A stretch of 64,000 nt of DNA from the NCBI GenBank assembly GCA_944470555.2, contig OX104130.1:77505160-77569159 (forward strand), written 5' to 3'. A program made the translations under genes and the position numbers. Each line of letters begins with the position of its first letter. Position 1 is the first letter of the stretch. The DNA is from Heterobilharzia americana (lineage: Eukaryota; Platyhelminthes; Trematoda; Strigeidida; Schistosomatidae). Below the pieces are notes generated by a model that was not told the DNA's origin, made no database searches, and saw nothing but the letters and a program-made list of their open reading frames with translations. Positions 1-10,660 of this stretch are shown one piece after another.

Positions 1-795
1 AGATTTCAAATCGTCTTACACTACGTCAGTTAAAGTTGGCTTGGCAAAATGTCTAAGTAACAGGGCCAGAAAACTTACTAAGAGAGATGACAGATGACTA
101 AAAGACGAGAGACATTAGAGGACACCTTACCCAACAACGATTACCCTCCTAAATTAATTGATAAGTTCCTTAGGAATCGTAAGAGAAATATGATTAATAT
201 TAGTAACACATGTGTTAATAGTTGTGATAATGATGTTAATAATAATAGTCACAATACTGTGAAGAAGGAATTGAAAACACACAAAAAAATTACCTCAAAC
301 ACATTGAGTAGGATTATCAATAAGACTGGCTGGAATGAGAGTGACATTTGAATCTACAAGCTTATTCAAAAATAAGCTTTGTAGGTTAAGAGATTCTGTT
401 GATCCAATTAGGCAGAATAATTTAGTTTGCCAGATCGCCAGCAAAACTTTTGAGGTTCAATACATAGATTAAAGTAGTCCACTAGAGTCAATTAGGCTAT
501 CCAAGCACAAAAAACATAGCTAATTCGAAACTGGTATATCCTAGTAAGATAAGGAATCTAGGAAAATCTCGGCCATAGCTATGCATGAAATTACACACAC
601 CCCCACAATAAGACGAGATAGGGTGAAAATCCTTAAAACTAACATAGCGGAGTGGAGGGAGAGATTAATAACTGAATCTATGTTTGTCGAATCAACACTT
701 GATATATGCAACGGAAATAACTCAGCACCTGTTCTGGATATATGGAAAATCCTACTACATATCGGAAAGGTGACGAAATAAGGACCTTACAAAAG
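1..795 (+). pseudogene. Penelope-like element, C-terminal part with GIY-YIG endonuclease remnant
   Basis: Three reading frames in succession give the C-terminal half of a Penelope-type polyprotein. Positions 2-90 read as the post-RT block (KVGLAKCLSNRARKL). Positions 94-351 hold the conserved NDYPPKLIDKFL segment. Positions 340-475 lead to a Cys-to-YIG-like stretch ending EVQYID, where PLEs normally have YIG, and 550-780 end in an acidic, Trp-rich tail (KILKTNIAEWRERL, then DIWK). PLE endonuclease domains nick target DNA; here frameshifts and stops rule out function. The RT palm lies outside the window to the left. The family call rests on the order of several weak blocks. Confidence 0.72.
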
Positions 796-1075
796 GTCTC
801 GAGGTTATGCAGTTATCTTGATATGACTATAGACAATAAATTGTTTCCAGAACGTAATTCAATAAGTAATATTGTTCTACTGTGCGGTATATCTAATAAG
901 TCAACCAAAATGGAATTACATTCCACCAGTACCCATGTGTAGCCTTAAGAATGTTACAGCCTACGGTGAGCCATTAGATGGGTTCTTTACGTCGCGTGAT
1001 ATCCATGAGAGATGCACAATCTCTTCGTCTTTATTTAAATTTTTGTACATGTGCTTATGGAAGCCTCTGTTATAA
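796..1075 (+). repeat. PLE-linked downstream repeat (NKL repeat), copy 1
   Basis: This stretch follows directly on the PLE coding end. Its core at about 836-935 is clearly related to two other segments in the window, 24830-24938 (opposite strand) and 24978-25084. All three translate alike without gaps (DNKLFPERN here, DNKPCPKRN and GNKLRPKSN elsewhere). The position suggests a terminal or 3' untranslated part of this PLE family, but a small coding segment is not excluded. Confidence 0.55.
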
Positions 1076-1489
1076 AGTGATGATTGAAGCGTTGAATAAA
1101 GATTCTACTAGAGACATCTGAGAAAATGATATGATATGACTCGGTATGATCCAATGATATGTGCTCACGAGAACGTAGTTTTCAATTAACTGGTTGGACT
1201 CGATGTAAGACCATCACCAGGACCCAAAATCAGTAAGAATCAAGAGGACCAATAAATTCGTCGCATATTTCGTTGCATCATTTAGTCACACAAAACGTCT
1301 GCTTACATACAACCAATGAAACTCAAAACAAGATGAAAATAAATCATCCAAGTAAAAGTATAAAATCCGTCAAGAGAGACAACGAAAGTTATAAGACACT
1401 CAGTAACATCTTAGCAATGCATGCAAGGCTGAATTAATGACCACTAAATTATTCTCCTCGACGTCTATCGACTGTACACAGATCAACCC
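1076..1489. other. unassigned intergenic sequence
   Basis: AT-rich sequence with no open frame of note and no match to other repeats in the window. Confidence 0.5.
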
Positions 1490-2420
1490 TACCAAAAGAG
1501 ACTCGTTATTCAACTTACGGTCTACAGATGATATAGCTCTATCATATGAAGACACTGAAAAGATTCAATGTTCTGAACATTGAGTAACAAATGGGGAATT
1601 TTCATGATTCATTTTGCACCTCCCAAGTGGAAACGTTTGCTTCAGGAATGATCTGCTTAAATACCTCGTCACTTATGAAAAAACCAGCTCTGATTGATGG
1701 TCGGTAAAATTTCGGCATAACTACGAAAGGCTCATTTGGCTTTTTCTATCATTTTACACCAACCATGGCACCGTAAACATAACCAATCGCCTACTAATGA
1801 CCAAATTTACCGTACAGCAGCTTGTTATGTCCTATTATATGGCTATGAAATGTGGGTACTAAACGTTGAGGACACAAGAACACTCGATCACCATCACATT
1901 CTTAGCACCACTCGTTTTTCCTGGAATCATCAAGTAATGCAGACGTTAAGTGTAGAGTCTTAAGTGAAAGGACAGTCAGTTGATGAGGTTGTAAACTTCC
2001 ATCGACTCAGATGGCTAGACATGTGTTACACGTGTCTAATAACCACTTGGCCGGAAAAGCGAAGTTAGCTGAAGTAGGACTGTGTTGGAAAAGCTAAGAG
2101 TAAATAAACTAAAACATGGTACCAGTTGAAGAATTGAACTGTTGGTCTGGGCCATACCATTAAGTGTAGTCTTTCAGGTTATAATCGATGAGAGAACCGA
2201 AACCCATGGTTGGAGACTGTTTGTGATATGACTCAGAATAGATCTGTGGTGCATACGCAGCCTATTTGCATTCTAACTGTTACATAACACTTCAGCTGCT
2301 TGACTGTCTTTTATTCTTCTCATAACTTTGTATAACTTTGGGTTTCACTATTCCTACTTCCAAGTCTCTTGTCCTGTTGCTTTGTCTCGGCAACTTGAAA
2401 AGTCGCACAGTAATGCCGGG
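1490..2420 (+). pseudogene. RTE-clade (SR2-like) retrotransposon, decayed 3' part
   Basis: Scattered frames give the end of an RTE reverse transcriptase. The active-site region reads STDDIALSYED near 1520, followed near 1740-1900 by the connection region and at about 1975-2020 by the conserved block SVDEVVNFHRLRWLDMCY. A Trp-rich tail (KTWYQL, then NPWLETVCDMTQN) ends near 2240. The rest to about 2420 is 3' untranslated sequence related to the tail at 52480-52550. Many stops and indels show an old copy, 5'-truncated as is usual for the clade. Confidence 0.72.
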
Positions 2421-3359
2421 TCTCAAATTAACATTGACTGAAGAATTCATTTTTTGGATCTGAAATCACTCTGTAGTATTTTGATTTTGAAACCAGCTGC
2501 TCTCTCCAAAAACACTTTTATGATATCTTAGGATCTGAAAGAACAAGAGCTCTAGCAGACAGAGTTTGAACGTTTCGTTATGACGGGTAAAATTGATCAT
2601 TACATCAAATAAACAGCTGTAGTTGGAGTTTCAGTCTCAAAAACAATGAGAAAATTAGTAAAAAAACGAAAATGAAACCATTGTAATAAGTGTTGAACCT
2701 ACCCGACGATGAACCAAGTTAAATTCAGTAGCACCGCACACCATGCAATGTGATGCTTCAGAATCTGGGATCCAAATTGGGGACTTTTTGACTGAATCAG
2801 AGTGCATAGCTTCATAGAAAGAAAATATATGAGTAGTAAACTAAAGAACGTAAGGTATATTACCGCATCACATCATCCTGTTGCAAAAGTATCGACTGCT
2901 AAGTATTAACTGAGGAAATTTTAACTGCAAACTTAACGAAAAATGTTCAACCGAGCATCCAAAGGGGACCTCACATTACTGCGTAATGGCCCGAGTTGCC
3001 GCACTGCGTATCAGCACATAAAGGCAATAGGCAAAACGATAAAAGACAGAGGAAATCAAAAGTAGTAAAAGGCTGTGAAAAGGGAAGAAGATTAATGAAA
3101 TAATAATAAACTTGGATGTGACGATTGGGCCGAAAATAACACGTGAATACATCTGCTCTGATGAAATTTACTGTGAGTCACATAACCTGTCTACAACCAC
3201 CGAATTCAGTTGTCATACGGACATCACAGCTCAGACCGATAGCCAAAGACCTCAAGCAATAAAGCCACGTTTTAGTCTGGTCGCTTCTATCCATTTCCTA
3301 GACAGAGACAACTTCAATTAACAATGCGCAAAGAGACAGGAGGTGACTACGCATGCGAA
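2421..3359. other. unassigned sequence
   Basis: No recognisable coding or repeat signal. A 69-codon frame at 3112-3321 has no family features and is probably chance. Confidence 0.45.
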
Positions 3360-3645
3360 GATACGTCTTTGCCATCTTAGCTGACTAAGGTTCGCAGCAT
3401 TGTCAACTCACTTTCTTCTTTTCCGCAAAGCTCTAAACACCTGACTTCTGGGTTACTGACGTGGTGACACCACGACACAAGGTCTGTGCTACGAAGGCAA
3501 CGGCGGTCGAATACCTGAAGCCTTCTCATGTCCTCTACCTTAAAAGGACATTTTAACAGCCGTACAGTGGAAGGGAGAGAACTGCACCACACAAAACTCG
3601 GCACCTAACAAACAATCGAACATCAAGGCAAAGCCACAGACGGCG
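3360..3645 (-). pseudogene. RTE-clade reverse transcriptase C-terminal fragment
   Basis: Read on the minus strand, this gives the RTE C-terminal region. It starts with a degenerate version of the usual AAVRSVLLYG block, then VEDMRRLQVFDRRCLRS and HHVSNPEVRCLELCGK. Only about 75 codons remain, with no RT active site and no endonuclease. It differs from the 3' unit at 3840-4430 and is probably a separate insertion. Confidence 0.7.
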
Positions 3646-3839
3646 TAAATTGGTGAAGGTTAGTTGAGTCTTTTGTAGTCATGCAGATTCTTTATGGAAA
3701 ATCCAACTTTCCAGATAGTTAGTGGTTAACGTGCACAACCACTTCGCTCTCCATTGTTAGACGAACTGCCAATGCAGACCAGTTCAATAGTAAGAATTTT
3801 CCTCCAGGTGGTGAAAGAAGTAGTGTTTCATCGAATGCT

Positions 3840-4430
3840 ACTAACCAGTAGAAAACAAGTGCACATATAAATCTATATGTAGCCTAACAGCTAAGTGAAC
3901 TTGTGTCTGATTAAACGTTCATGTTCTCAATTGAACATAAATCCAGACAAAGTGTTTTCCAATTATTCATTGAGCATTGATGACCTTATATTCAACAACA
4001 GATAGACGAAATTAACGTAGAACCCCGCATACAGTTCCATCGCTTCAAGTTGCCACACACTTTACAGTAGCATACAAAGAACAGGTGGATAGAAAAAAGC
4101 TGATACTAAAGTAGATGAAGTCGTATGAGAGAATAAGCAATCTGAAGATAAAGGTTGGTGCCAATATTCAAGTTTTATAAGATGTCAAGGAGTGAATACA
4201 TCCGCGTCATTGTGACCGATTTCCAGCCATGTCACCAACAGTCTTCAACCAATGATTGCTTTCGTCTTGAAGATCCCAACCACATAGTCTACATCTCACA
4301 CGACTCAGACTAACATTCAGAAACTTCATCGATTACTGTCACATCTTCGTCTGGCCATCCTGAACTCTATTCCAACCAACTCAAATTTCGTCTAGCATGG
4401 CACGTCGTGGCACACAGTGGGGAAAACTGA
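3840..4430 (-). repeat. RTE 3' terminal unit, copy A
   Basis: This is one of several copies of a family whose minus strand carries the last RTE codons and 3' untranslated region. The positions 4150-4230 and 4240-4400 align with 50020-50200 and 62785-62960, and the reverse complement aligns with 55560-55745. Shared landmarks on the plus strand are the block around GATTTCCAGCCAT and a CATAGTCTACA block. Only the 3' end is kept, as expected for truncated target-primed insertions. Confidence 0.68.
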
Positions 4431-4524
4431 CACAGGCTTTAGATCACTTGTCCGATTCAGAACATGAAACCTTTCGCAAAACGAATAGTAATGCACCTGC
4501 CACACAAAAATTAACTGATACTGG

Positions 4525-5010
4525 ATGAAAACACCAAAAGGTGTTGAACTCAGAAAAAGACGAAAGAGTTACGAAAATCCCCAACGCTCTCACTTGTTTT
4601 GCGGTACAAAGAAGACAACAGAGCCACAAATTAAGACGATAAGATTGGAGGATACGATCGAAGATTTGAAAATTCTACATAATACTTTATCTATCAGCAG
4701 CTATCCAATTAAGTTCATTAAGCACATGATTAAAAAACGTAGAAAATAGGTGTATCTAAATTGTGAACAACAAACGGCTTCGCGGGAGAGTACAACTTGG
4801 AAGCGAAGTGCCTATAGCAATACTCATTATGAAGTTACGAAAATCTACCCAATGAAGCTAATGTTTTGAACATACTCAGCGGTGCTATCGAGACTGAAAG
4901 ATCAAGTCCCTAGGATGGCTATTTTTCGTGTTTGTCAGTCCAACTGCTCCTCTGGAGCCAGTTATATCAGCCAATGCTCCGGAGATTTAGTTTTCCATAC
5001 TGCGGAACAA
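4525..5010 (+). pseudogene. Penelope-like element fragment (spacer and GIY-YIG region)
   Basis: The segment 4640-4749 gives LEDTIEDLKILHNTL, then SYPIKFIKHMIKKRR, the block that links RT and endonuclease in PLEs. About 4890-5000 gives KDQVPRMAIFRVCQSNCSSG followed by ASYIS, which resembles the PLE Cys-rich stretch before the YIG motif (YIS here). The region between is stop-interrupted. It is too diverged from the copies at 1-795, 40560-42055 and 57300-57960 to be their recent duplicate. Confidence 0.55.
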
Positions 5011-5609
5011 TTCGTACTATGACTAAGTAAATGTTAATAACCCAACACTACTTAACTTAGTTCAAAGATACCAAAAAGCTAATAGTAGTAAATCATTCCC
5101 TTGCATTTAACGCGCTCCCGCTAAATCACCAAAAGCTACCAAATGCCGAGTACTCTAAGTAGCAGTCATTCAGCTCAATCACTCTGAGTTGTGTACAAAA
5201 GAAACATATGCAGACATTGCTACCCTGGCCAGATTTGGGATCAATAAATTAAGTTCCTTGTCGAACTAGCTGTTTGGATTGCTAATTTCAAAATCAATTT
5301 ATCATGCATACATACACCAAATAAACACATTAAGCTTCATGCACGCACACCTACAAAGTTCAACCAAACCCTATTTAGCTTGTGTACTGTGTGCAGAAAA
5401 CCATGTAAGAAATAGTCTTATCAATCAACTTTGTAATATCGAACAATTGTCACGACGCTGAAGTTATTAAGCATCTTAACAATCCTGTTATTCACTATTT
5501 CAAATTGTTAACCAGTACCATTGTTAATATATATTTAGTAAAATGTTGCGCAACGAGTGAACTCATCCGATGTTACATGCTGAGAATTCTGCATTGCAAA
5601 CGAAATTAT
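5011..5609. other. unassigned sequence
   Basis: AT-rich; may include decayed 3' sequence of the preceding PLE fragment. No other signal seen. Confidence 0.4.
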
Positions 5610-5712
5610 GGTCATTACTTACACTAGGTGTCCAAATTTTCATTTCACCCTCAAACACTATCCAGTACAAATACTAGTCCACCAAACTACGACTATCTCA
5701 TATAGTCAAACG
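5610..5712 (+). repeat. tRNA-related SINE, tail fragment
   Basis: The segment aligns with the tail of the SINE at 56970-57125. Shared parts are a TTTCATTTCA block corresponding to TTTTATTTCA, a CCAGTA block, and an accurate match of CCACCAAACT through TATAGTCAAAC to 57094-57122. The tRNA-like head is almost lost. Confidence 0.55.
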
Positions 5713-6774
5713 ACAAGCATATTACTATCATATGTAAAGTGAATCTTGACACAACGATTAAATTTCAGGTTAAGATAGTTTTTATGGTAATTTTCTTGGT
5801 CGTTTGACATATTGCCAAAACCAAAAAGCCTGATGACTGTGTGTAAACACTCACTTTAAATGTATTTAAAGCAAATTGATTCGCTCCATAATCTATAAAA
5901 TCTTTGTCAACTTAATTCGTGAATACTTGCTACTTATTCCTCTACCTCTTTTTTGTAATCTTAAATTTTATCAGATTCCATCATTTTGTCTCCATACGTT
6001 TGTACAACATAACCTATTGTTTTACACTCTGTGGCATCCTGTAATGTGGCTAACGCTAGGAACGCCATGGACTACTAGTAATTTCAAAATAAATGTTTAA
6101 CTCACCTGAAGGAATAGAATCTGAAATGCATTTCCTTAAATGAACTATCCACTGTGCTTTCTCTTCAGATGTGCTTGCGTAGACAGTAAAAGATTTCCTA
6201 GGACTAAGAATTGAAAACCCGTTCCGGTATACTGAGACGTTTATCGTAGGCTTAACTTACTCCCATTGTCGAGGACATTCTTTACAGAGACATCAGCAAG
6301 ATCAATAAATTGAGGATTACGAAGCTATATATTGAAGATTTAGCTTGAGATCAAAGACTTACAACTTTTCTGTTAACTACGATCCTACCATAGATCAAGA
6401 CGTCATTAAAAAGAAAAAAGTGTCTGAGTTTGGGTTTTCTTCTGCAAATCTTTGTCAGTACACCCTCCCCGACTAAGACACGATTTGCTACCACTAGTTT
6501 CTAGAAATTAGTTTGTACATTCGAACGAAATCTACATTAGATGAAAATCCGAAAAGTCTTTCAACCTCGCTGATTCGCTCCAAGTTTTGTCTTGCGTCAT
6601 CTTGTGAGCAAAAAAACACATTGAACGACACAACAAACCTACAAAACCCGTCATTCCGCATCTAGGTTGATAATTTGCTCGATTTTCGTCCTTAAAAACT
6701 GCTTGAATAAAACAAAAGCCTAAGGAGCAGCACAGTTATAAGGGTAGTAGACAAGTTGGCCTGAGTTAACCCTT
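5713..6774. other. unassigned sequence
   Basis: No supported gene or repeat. The frame at 5876-6100 is hydrophobic from AT-rich composition and lacks any family motif. Confidence 0.45.
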
Positions 6775-7080
6775 TCAAAAGATATCTCTGTGAAGATCTG
6801 CTTTCTTCTTCACCGTGATGACAGAAGGTGCTGATACCACCAGCTGAGGCAAGGAGTTCCAATATCCAATATTGATAGTGCGAGCGTAGAAAACTGGTAG
6901 TTTTTGATCTCTCGCGTCTAGTTCTTAGGGCTTGGTTCGAGTTGTTCGGTTTACTCCTGCAGTGGACGAGGAAATCCCCTCTGCTTTCTTGCTTTTAGCT
7001 TCGGTGAGGTGGATGTTTTGTGGGTTAGTAGGTTGTAATTTGTAGAGTGATTAGGGAGCTACGGGTTGCTGGGAAGTTTA
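6775..7080 (-). pseudogene. CR1-superfamily RT C-terminal fragment
   Basis: On the minus strand, 6795-6930 reads RDQKLPVFYARTIN, then WNSLPQLVVSAPSV and KKKADLHRDIF. This is the typical final block of CR1-superfamily reverse transcriptases: Phe/Arg-rich, then WN-LP, then VV-A-S and a basic end. A weaker RGDFLV motif lies just upstream. It belongs to a copy other than the element starting at 7150, which has its own C-terminus, and may be the host copy that element landed next to. Confidence 0.6.
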
Positions 7081-7293
7081 GAGAACTGCCGTGACTCCTG
7101 TCTGTGTAGGTACCTGAAAGAGAATAGTAAGGTAGTGGTAAAGGAATGAAGAGAGAAATAAGGAAGAGAAAAAATAATAATAATAATGTAGGGAAGAGAA
7201 AAGGGAAGGAGAAGAAAAGGAGGGGTGAAAAGAGAAATGAGAACGAAAGAAAAGTATTTGGGAATTGCCCGAATGGTCGCGTGGGTTTGGTTC

Positions 7294-8110
7294 CTACAGA
7301 AGAATTAGTAGGTAATGTGGGTGTATTAAGGAGAGAGATAGTGAGTGGTAGTTAGGAGGGAGTTGGGGGTACTGAGGTTGGTGACTACCTGAGTACGTCC
7401 GTGGTAGTCCATGCGAGGTGACATAACTGTCTAATCGCCTCTTGAAAGAGTCGATTGAAGGAGCTATAACGATGTGTCGCGGTAAGGCATTCCATAAAGC
7501 ACATACTCTTAGGGAGAAAAATTTGGACCTGAGTGTGGTGTTGGCTCTCTGGTGTGCTATCTTAATGGGGTTTCCTCGTGAAGATCGTTCAGTTGCAGGC
7601 AAAATTGATTTGTTTGCATGGTCTGCCTGATGGGCGATCTTGTATGCCATAATGAGGTCACCCCTTTTCCTGCGATAACCCAAGGTAAATAGGTTGAGGT
7701 GTTTAAGTCTTTCAGGATACGTCTTTCCCCTTAGCCCCACAACACATTTTGTTGCAGTTCTTTGTATTCTTTCAAGGAGATTAGAGTCTCTCTTGAGTGT
7801 TGGAGGAGCCACCGTATTGAAGACCTCTAGGTGCGGCCGCACGTAGGATTTGAAAATGGTGAGGAAGAGTTCGGGAGTGAGGGCGCCAAGCTGTCTACGC
7901 AGAAAGTGTAGAATGGCGTTCGCTCTGGTTGTCATACCTTTGTAGTTGGAGCTGGTGTCCAAGGTGTCGGAGAAGTTGAGCCCCAAATCTTTCTCCATGG
8001 ACACTCTGGTGATAGCACGGTTGCTCAACATGTACTGGAAGTCGGTCGTACTTGCCTCATTTTTACTGATGTGCATTACTTTGCACTTTTCCAGTTGAAG
8101 CTCAGGCCAT
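7294..8110 (-). pseudogene. CR1 ORF2 part 3: RT thumb and C-terminus
   Basis: This frame carries LEKCKVMHISKNE, KDLGLNFSDTLDTSSNY, KSYVRPHLEVFN, LLERIQRTATKCVVGLR and YRKRGDLIMAYKI, ending with ALWNALPRHIVIAPSIDSFK and a short Ser/Leu/His-rich tail. These are the conserved connection and C-terminal blocks of CR1-type RTs. Nothing internal is lost. The same region, much decayed, is present at 42440-43265. Confidence 0.85.
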
Positions 8111-8590
8111 TTTCCGACGACCAGAGCTCGAGTTGCTGCAAGTCCTTTTGTAGTGCTGCACAGTCGGCTTCTTCGTTTACCACCCTCCAAATTTTTATGT
8201 CGTCAGCGAAGAGGAGGATGGGTGAGGATATTTTGTCTGGCAGATCGTTGACAAACAGGAGGAACAGAAGCGGTCCTAGGATTGCTCCTTGGGATACTCC
8301 TGACGTCGACGGTCTCCACTCCGACCTTATTCTGTTCACTTTAGTGCAGAACTGCCTCCCTTCCAGGTACTCCTTGAACCAAGAGAGTAGGGGTCCACTT
8401 ATACCAGCTGACATGATCTTGTGAAGCAGTACTGTGGGTGGGACACTGTCAAATGCTTTGGCTAGGTCGAGAAATACAACATGTACAGGTTTTCTATTAT
8501 CCCAGCTTTGTGTCCAGTCGTCCCAGGCGGTTAGTAAGTTGGTGGCACATGAGCGACCACTACGAAAGCCGTGCTGAGCAGTGTGGACAG
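8076..8590 (-). pseudogene. CR1 ORF2 part 2: RT palm
   Basis: After the frameshift the frame continues with QHGFRSGRSC, FLDLAKAFDSVPP, GVSQGAILGPLLFLLFVNDL and the catalytic box as FADD (LLFADDIKIW). These are the core RT palm motifs, all intact, including the two active-site Asp residues. A second frameshift near 8105, within the block after the active site, separates it from the thumb. Confidence 0.85.
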
Positions 8591-10189
8591 TGTTTTCCTA
8601 TTGAGGAATTCCCAGATGGTGTCAGCTACCAGGCTTTCCAACACTTTCGACACAATAGGGAGTAGGGCAATCGGCCTGTAGCTGCCAGGGCTTTTTCTGT
8701 CTCCTCCCTTGAAGATGGGTGACAAGATGGCGCTCTTCCATTCTTTAGGGAGTTTGCACGAGTCTATTGAGTGCTCAAAGAGGTTGCGAAGTGGTTTGGT
8801 AAGCACCTCGGCGCAGTTTTTCAGAACCACTGGTTTCAGGTTATCGCAGCCAGGGGACTTGCCCGGACGTAGCCTAGATAGCTTCTCGAACACCTTTTTC
8901 TCTGTAATAGAGACGTGACAGAGGTATTCGTTATTTGCGACCTGGTCGGTGTCGTGGCGAGTCGGTGTGGATCTTGTGTCAGTGCTGAGTTGGGCTTGGA
9001 AGTGTGAGCTCAAAAGCTCGGCAATCTCTAGACTGCTTAGCACACTCCCGTCATGGCCTGTGACAAGATTCACTCCCTTACTGGTCGACTTTCTTCTTGA
9101 CATGAAGCGGTACAGGTTTTTGGGGTTGCTTTGTAACCTCGCTGCCAAGTTTGTTTGGTAGGAAAATCTGTCGTTACGCACTCTAATGTTACAGAGATTG
9201 CGAATCCTTTTGTAGTTCAAGAAGTCAGACTCCCTGCGTGATGTAAGCCACTTGAACCAAGCCTGCTTCTTGCTCCGGATAAGCCTCTCTGTCCCACGCT
9301 TTAACCATGAGGTTCTCATTGATTGTCTGTGTGTTACTTCTGGTACACTGTGACTGATGGCCCCAGTGATTATTTTCTTCACCTCCAACCAGTGTTCATC
9401 TATTGTGAGATGAGTCCAGTCCACTGGCCATGATGCATTCATGAGGTAGTCCCTCATGGTCTCATAGTTGGCCTTGCTGTAGCAAGGGAAGGTGTTGGGC
9501 GTCTCCAGTTGCAGAGCCTCCCTAGTTATCATGGAGAAGGTGATTACAGCGTGGTCACTGAGGCCAAGGGGAGGTTGGATGCAAACATCCTCAATGAGAA
9601 GTTCATCGTTCGTCAGAACGTAGTCAAGGCGCGATGCGTTTCCGTTAGGTCCCCAGCGTGTAGCATCACCCACTTTCTCTGAGAGGCCAGCAGTCTTAAT
9701 TGCATCCTTCAGCTTCTGATTGAAGGATCTGATGCGTCTCCCTTCCGTCTCGAAGAGGATGGACGGGGTGTTGAAGTCGCCGGCAATGACTACGGAATCG
9801 TAATTTGCAGAGGAAGTCGTTAAGATAGCCTTGATGATCATTTCCTTATGTGTAGGGGAGCTGGTGGGGGACCGATATATGACTCCGAGCAGGTATTTGG
9901 TACTGTGGAGAGTGAAGTAGCACCATAGGGACTCTGGGAGCTGGGTTAAGGCCGTATCGCTAACCATCCTTGCCTTTAAACAAGAGTTTACGTAGATAGC
10001 CACTCCTCCTCCTGCTCTATGTTCCCTGTCCCTGCGGAAGAGTTCCATGCCAGTAACATGCATCTCTTCGTCGGAGATGTCTGGCGAGAGCCAGGATTCG
10101 GTGATGAATATGATGTCGGAGTGCTGATGTGCACGCAGCGTCCTCATTTCTGCTACCTTCCCTCTTAGCCCCCTAACGTTGCTGTACAT
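8531..10189 (-). pseudogene. CR1 ORF2 part 1: AP-type endonuclease and RT fingers
   Basis: 552 codons starting at Met 10189. Endonuclease motifs lie in the first 230 residues: YSNVRGLRGKV, FITESWLSPD, GDFNTPS, SRLDYVLTND and SDHAVITF. A basic linker follows, then RT entry motifs LRPGKSPGCDNLKP and SPGSYRPIALLPIVSK around residues 440-520. A one-base frameshift near 8590, just before the QHGF motif, moves the rest of the RT into the next frame. The endonuclease nicks target DNA and the RT copies RNA onto that nick; as a single chain this copy is broken. Confidence 0.85.
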
Positions 10190-10280
10190 ACATATTAGAG
10201 TGTGCCTGGTGAGGGGGAGGTCTGGTTGTGTATTTTCGCAGGATGAGAGCTTATGTGGTTGGGTCTACCCTCGCCAGTCC

Positions 10281-10640
10281 TCATAGGACTGGCATTGTTC
10301 CGTTTTTTGGTGTTTTGTTATTAACTTGGGTGGGGGCTGTGGCAGTGGTGGCTTCTTTACTTGATGTATCTAACTCACTGGTCAGCGCCTGTGTGACGAC
10401 CACTGACTCCAGAGGTCTTGGTGGTTGTCGTCTCTCCTCTTGCCTTGTGGGTCTAGGCTTACTTTCACATATACGTATTGAGCCACCCATGCGATCCTTC
10501 GCATTATACCATGCCTGTAGAACGTCTGTGAGGGAGGCATATGAGTCGAACTGGACGGCGAGTAGTCTGGGATTGGGTATGGTCTTCAGGTGCGCTGGCC
10601 TTGGCAGTCTACTGACGCTGACCAAACAATAATAATAATA
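10281..10640 (-). pseudogene. CR1 ORF1-like C-terminal fragment
   Basis: This frame is open on the minus strand and ends just upstream of the endonuclease ORF. It is rich in Pro, Thr and Arg (PTRQEERRQPPRP) and has no zinc finger in the part kept. Its position just before the endonuclease suggests the C-terminal part of the element's ORF1, which in CR1-like elements encodes a nucleic-acid chaperone. The beginning is lost at the TAA repeat. Confidence 0.5.
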
Positions 10641-10660
10641 ATATATTTCATGCAACAAAG

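Larger units (their letters stand above)
7150..10640 (-). mobile_element. CR1-superfamily non-LTR retrotransposon, near-intact
   Basis: About 3.5 kb on the minus strand with, in order, the end of an ORF1-like frame (10281-10640), an apurinic-type endonuclease, a reverse transcriptase and a 3' end in a TAA repeat (7170-7187). A TAA repeat also borders the 5' side (10628-10640), where the ORF1 frame runs into it, so the copy is 5'-truncated. Two frameshifts break ORF2 (near 8590 and near 8105). Coding quality is much better than in other CR1 copies here, so it is the youngest of them. Confidence 0.85.

Noticed and set aside
5876..6100. Hydrophobic 74-codon frame resembling a membrane peptide
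   Set aside because: Phe/Leu/Ile content follows from T-rich DNA; no conservation or gene context.
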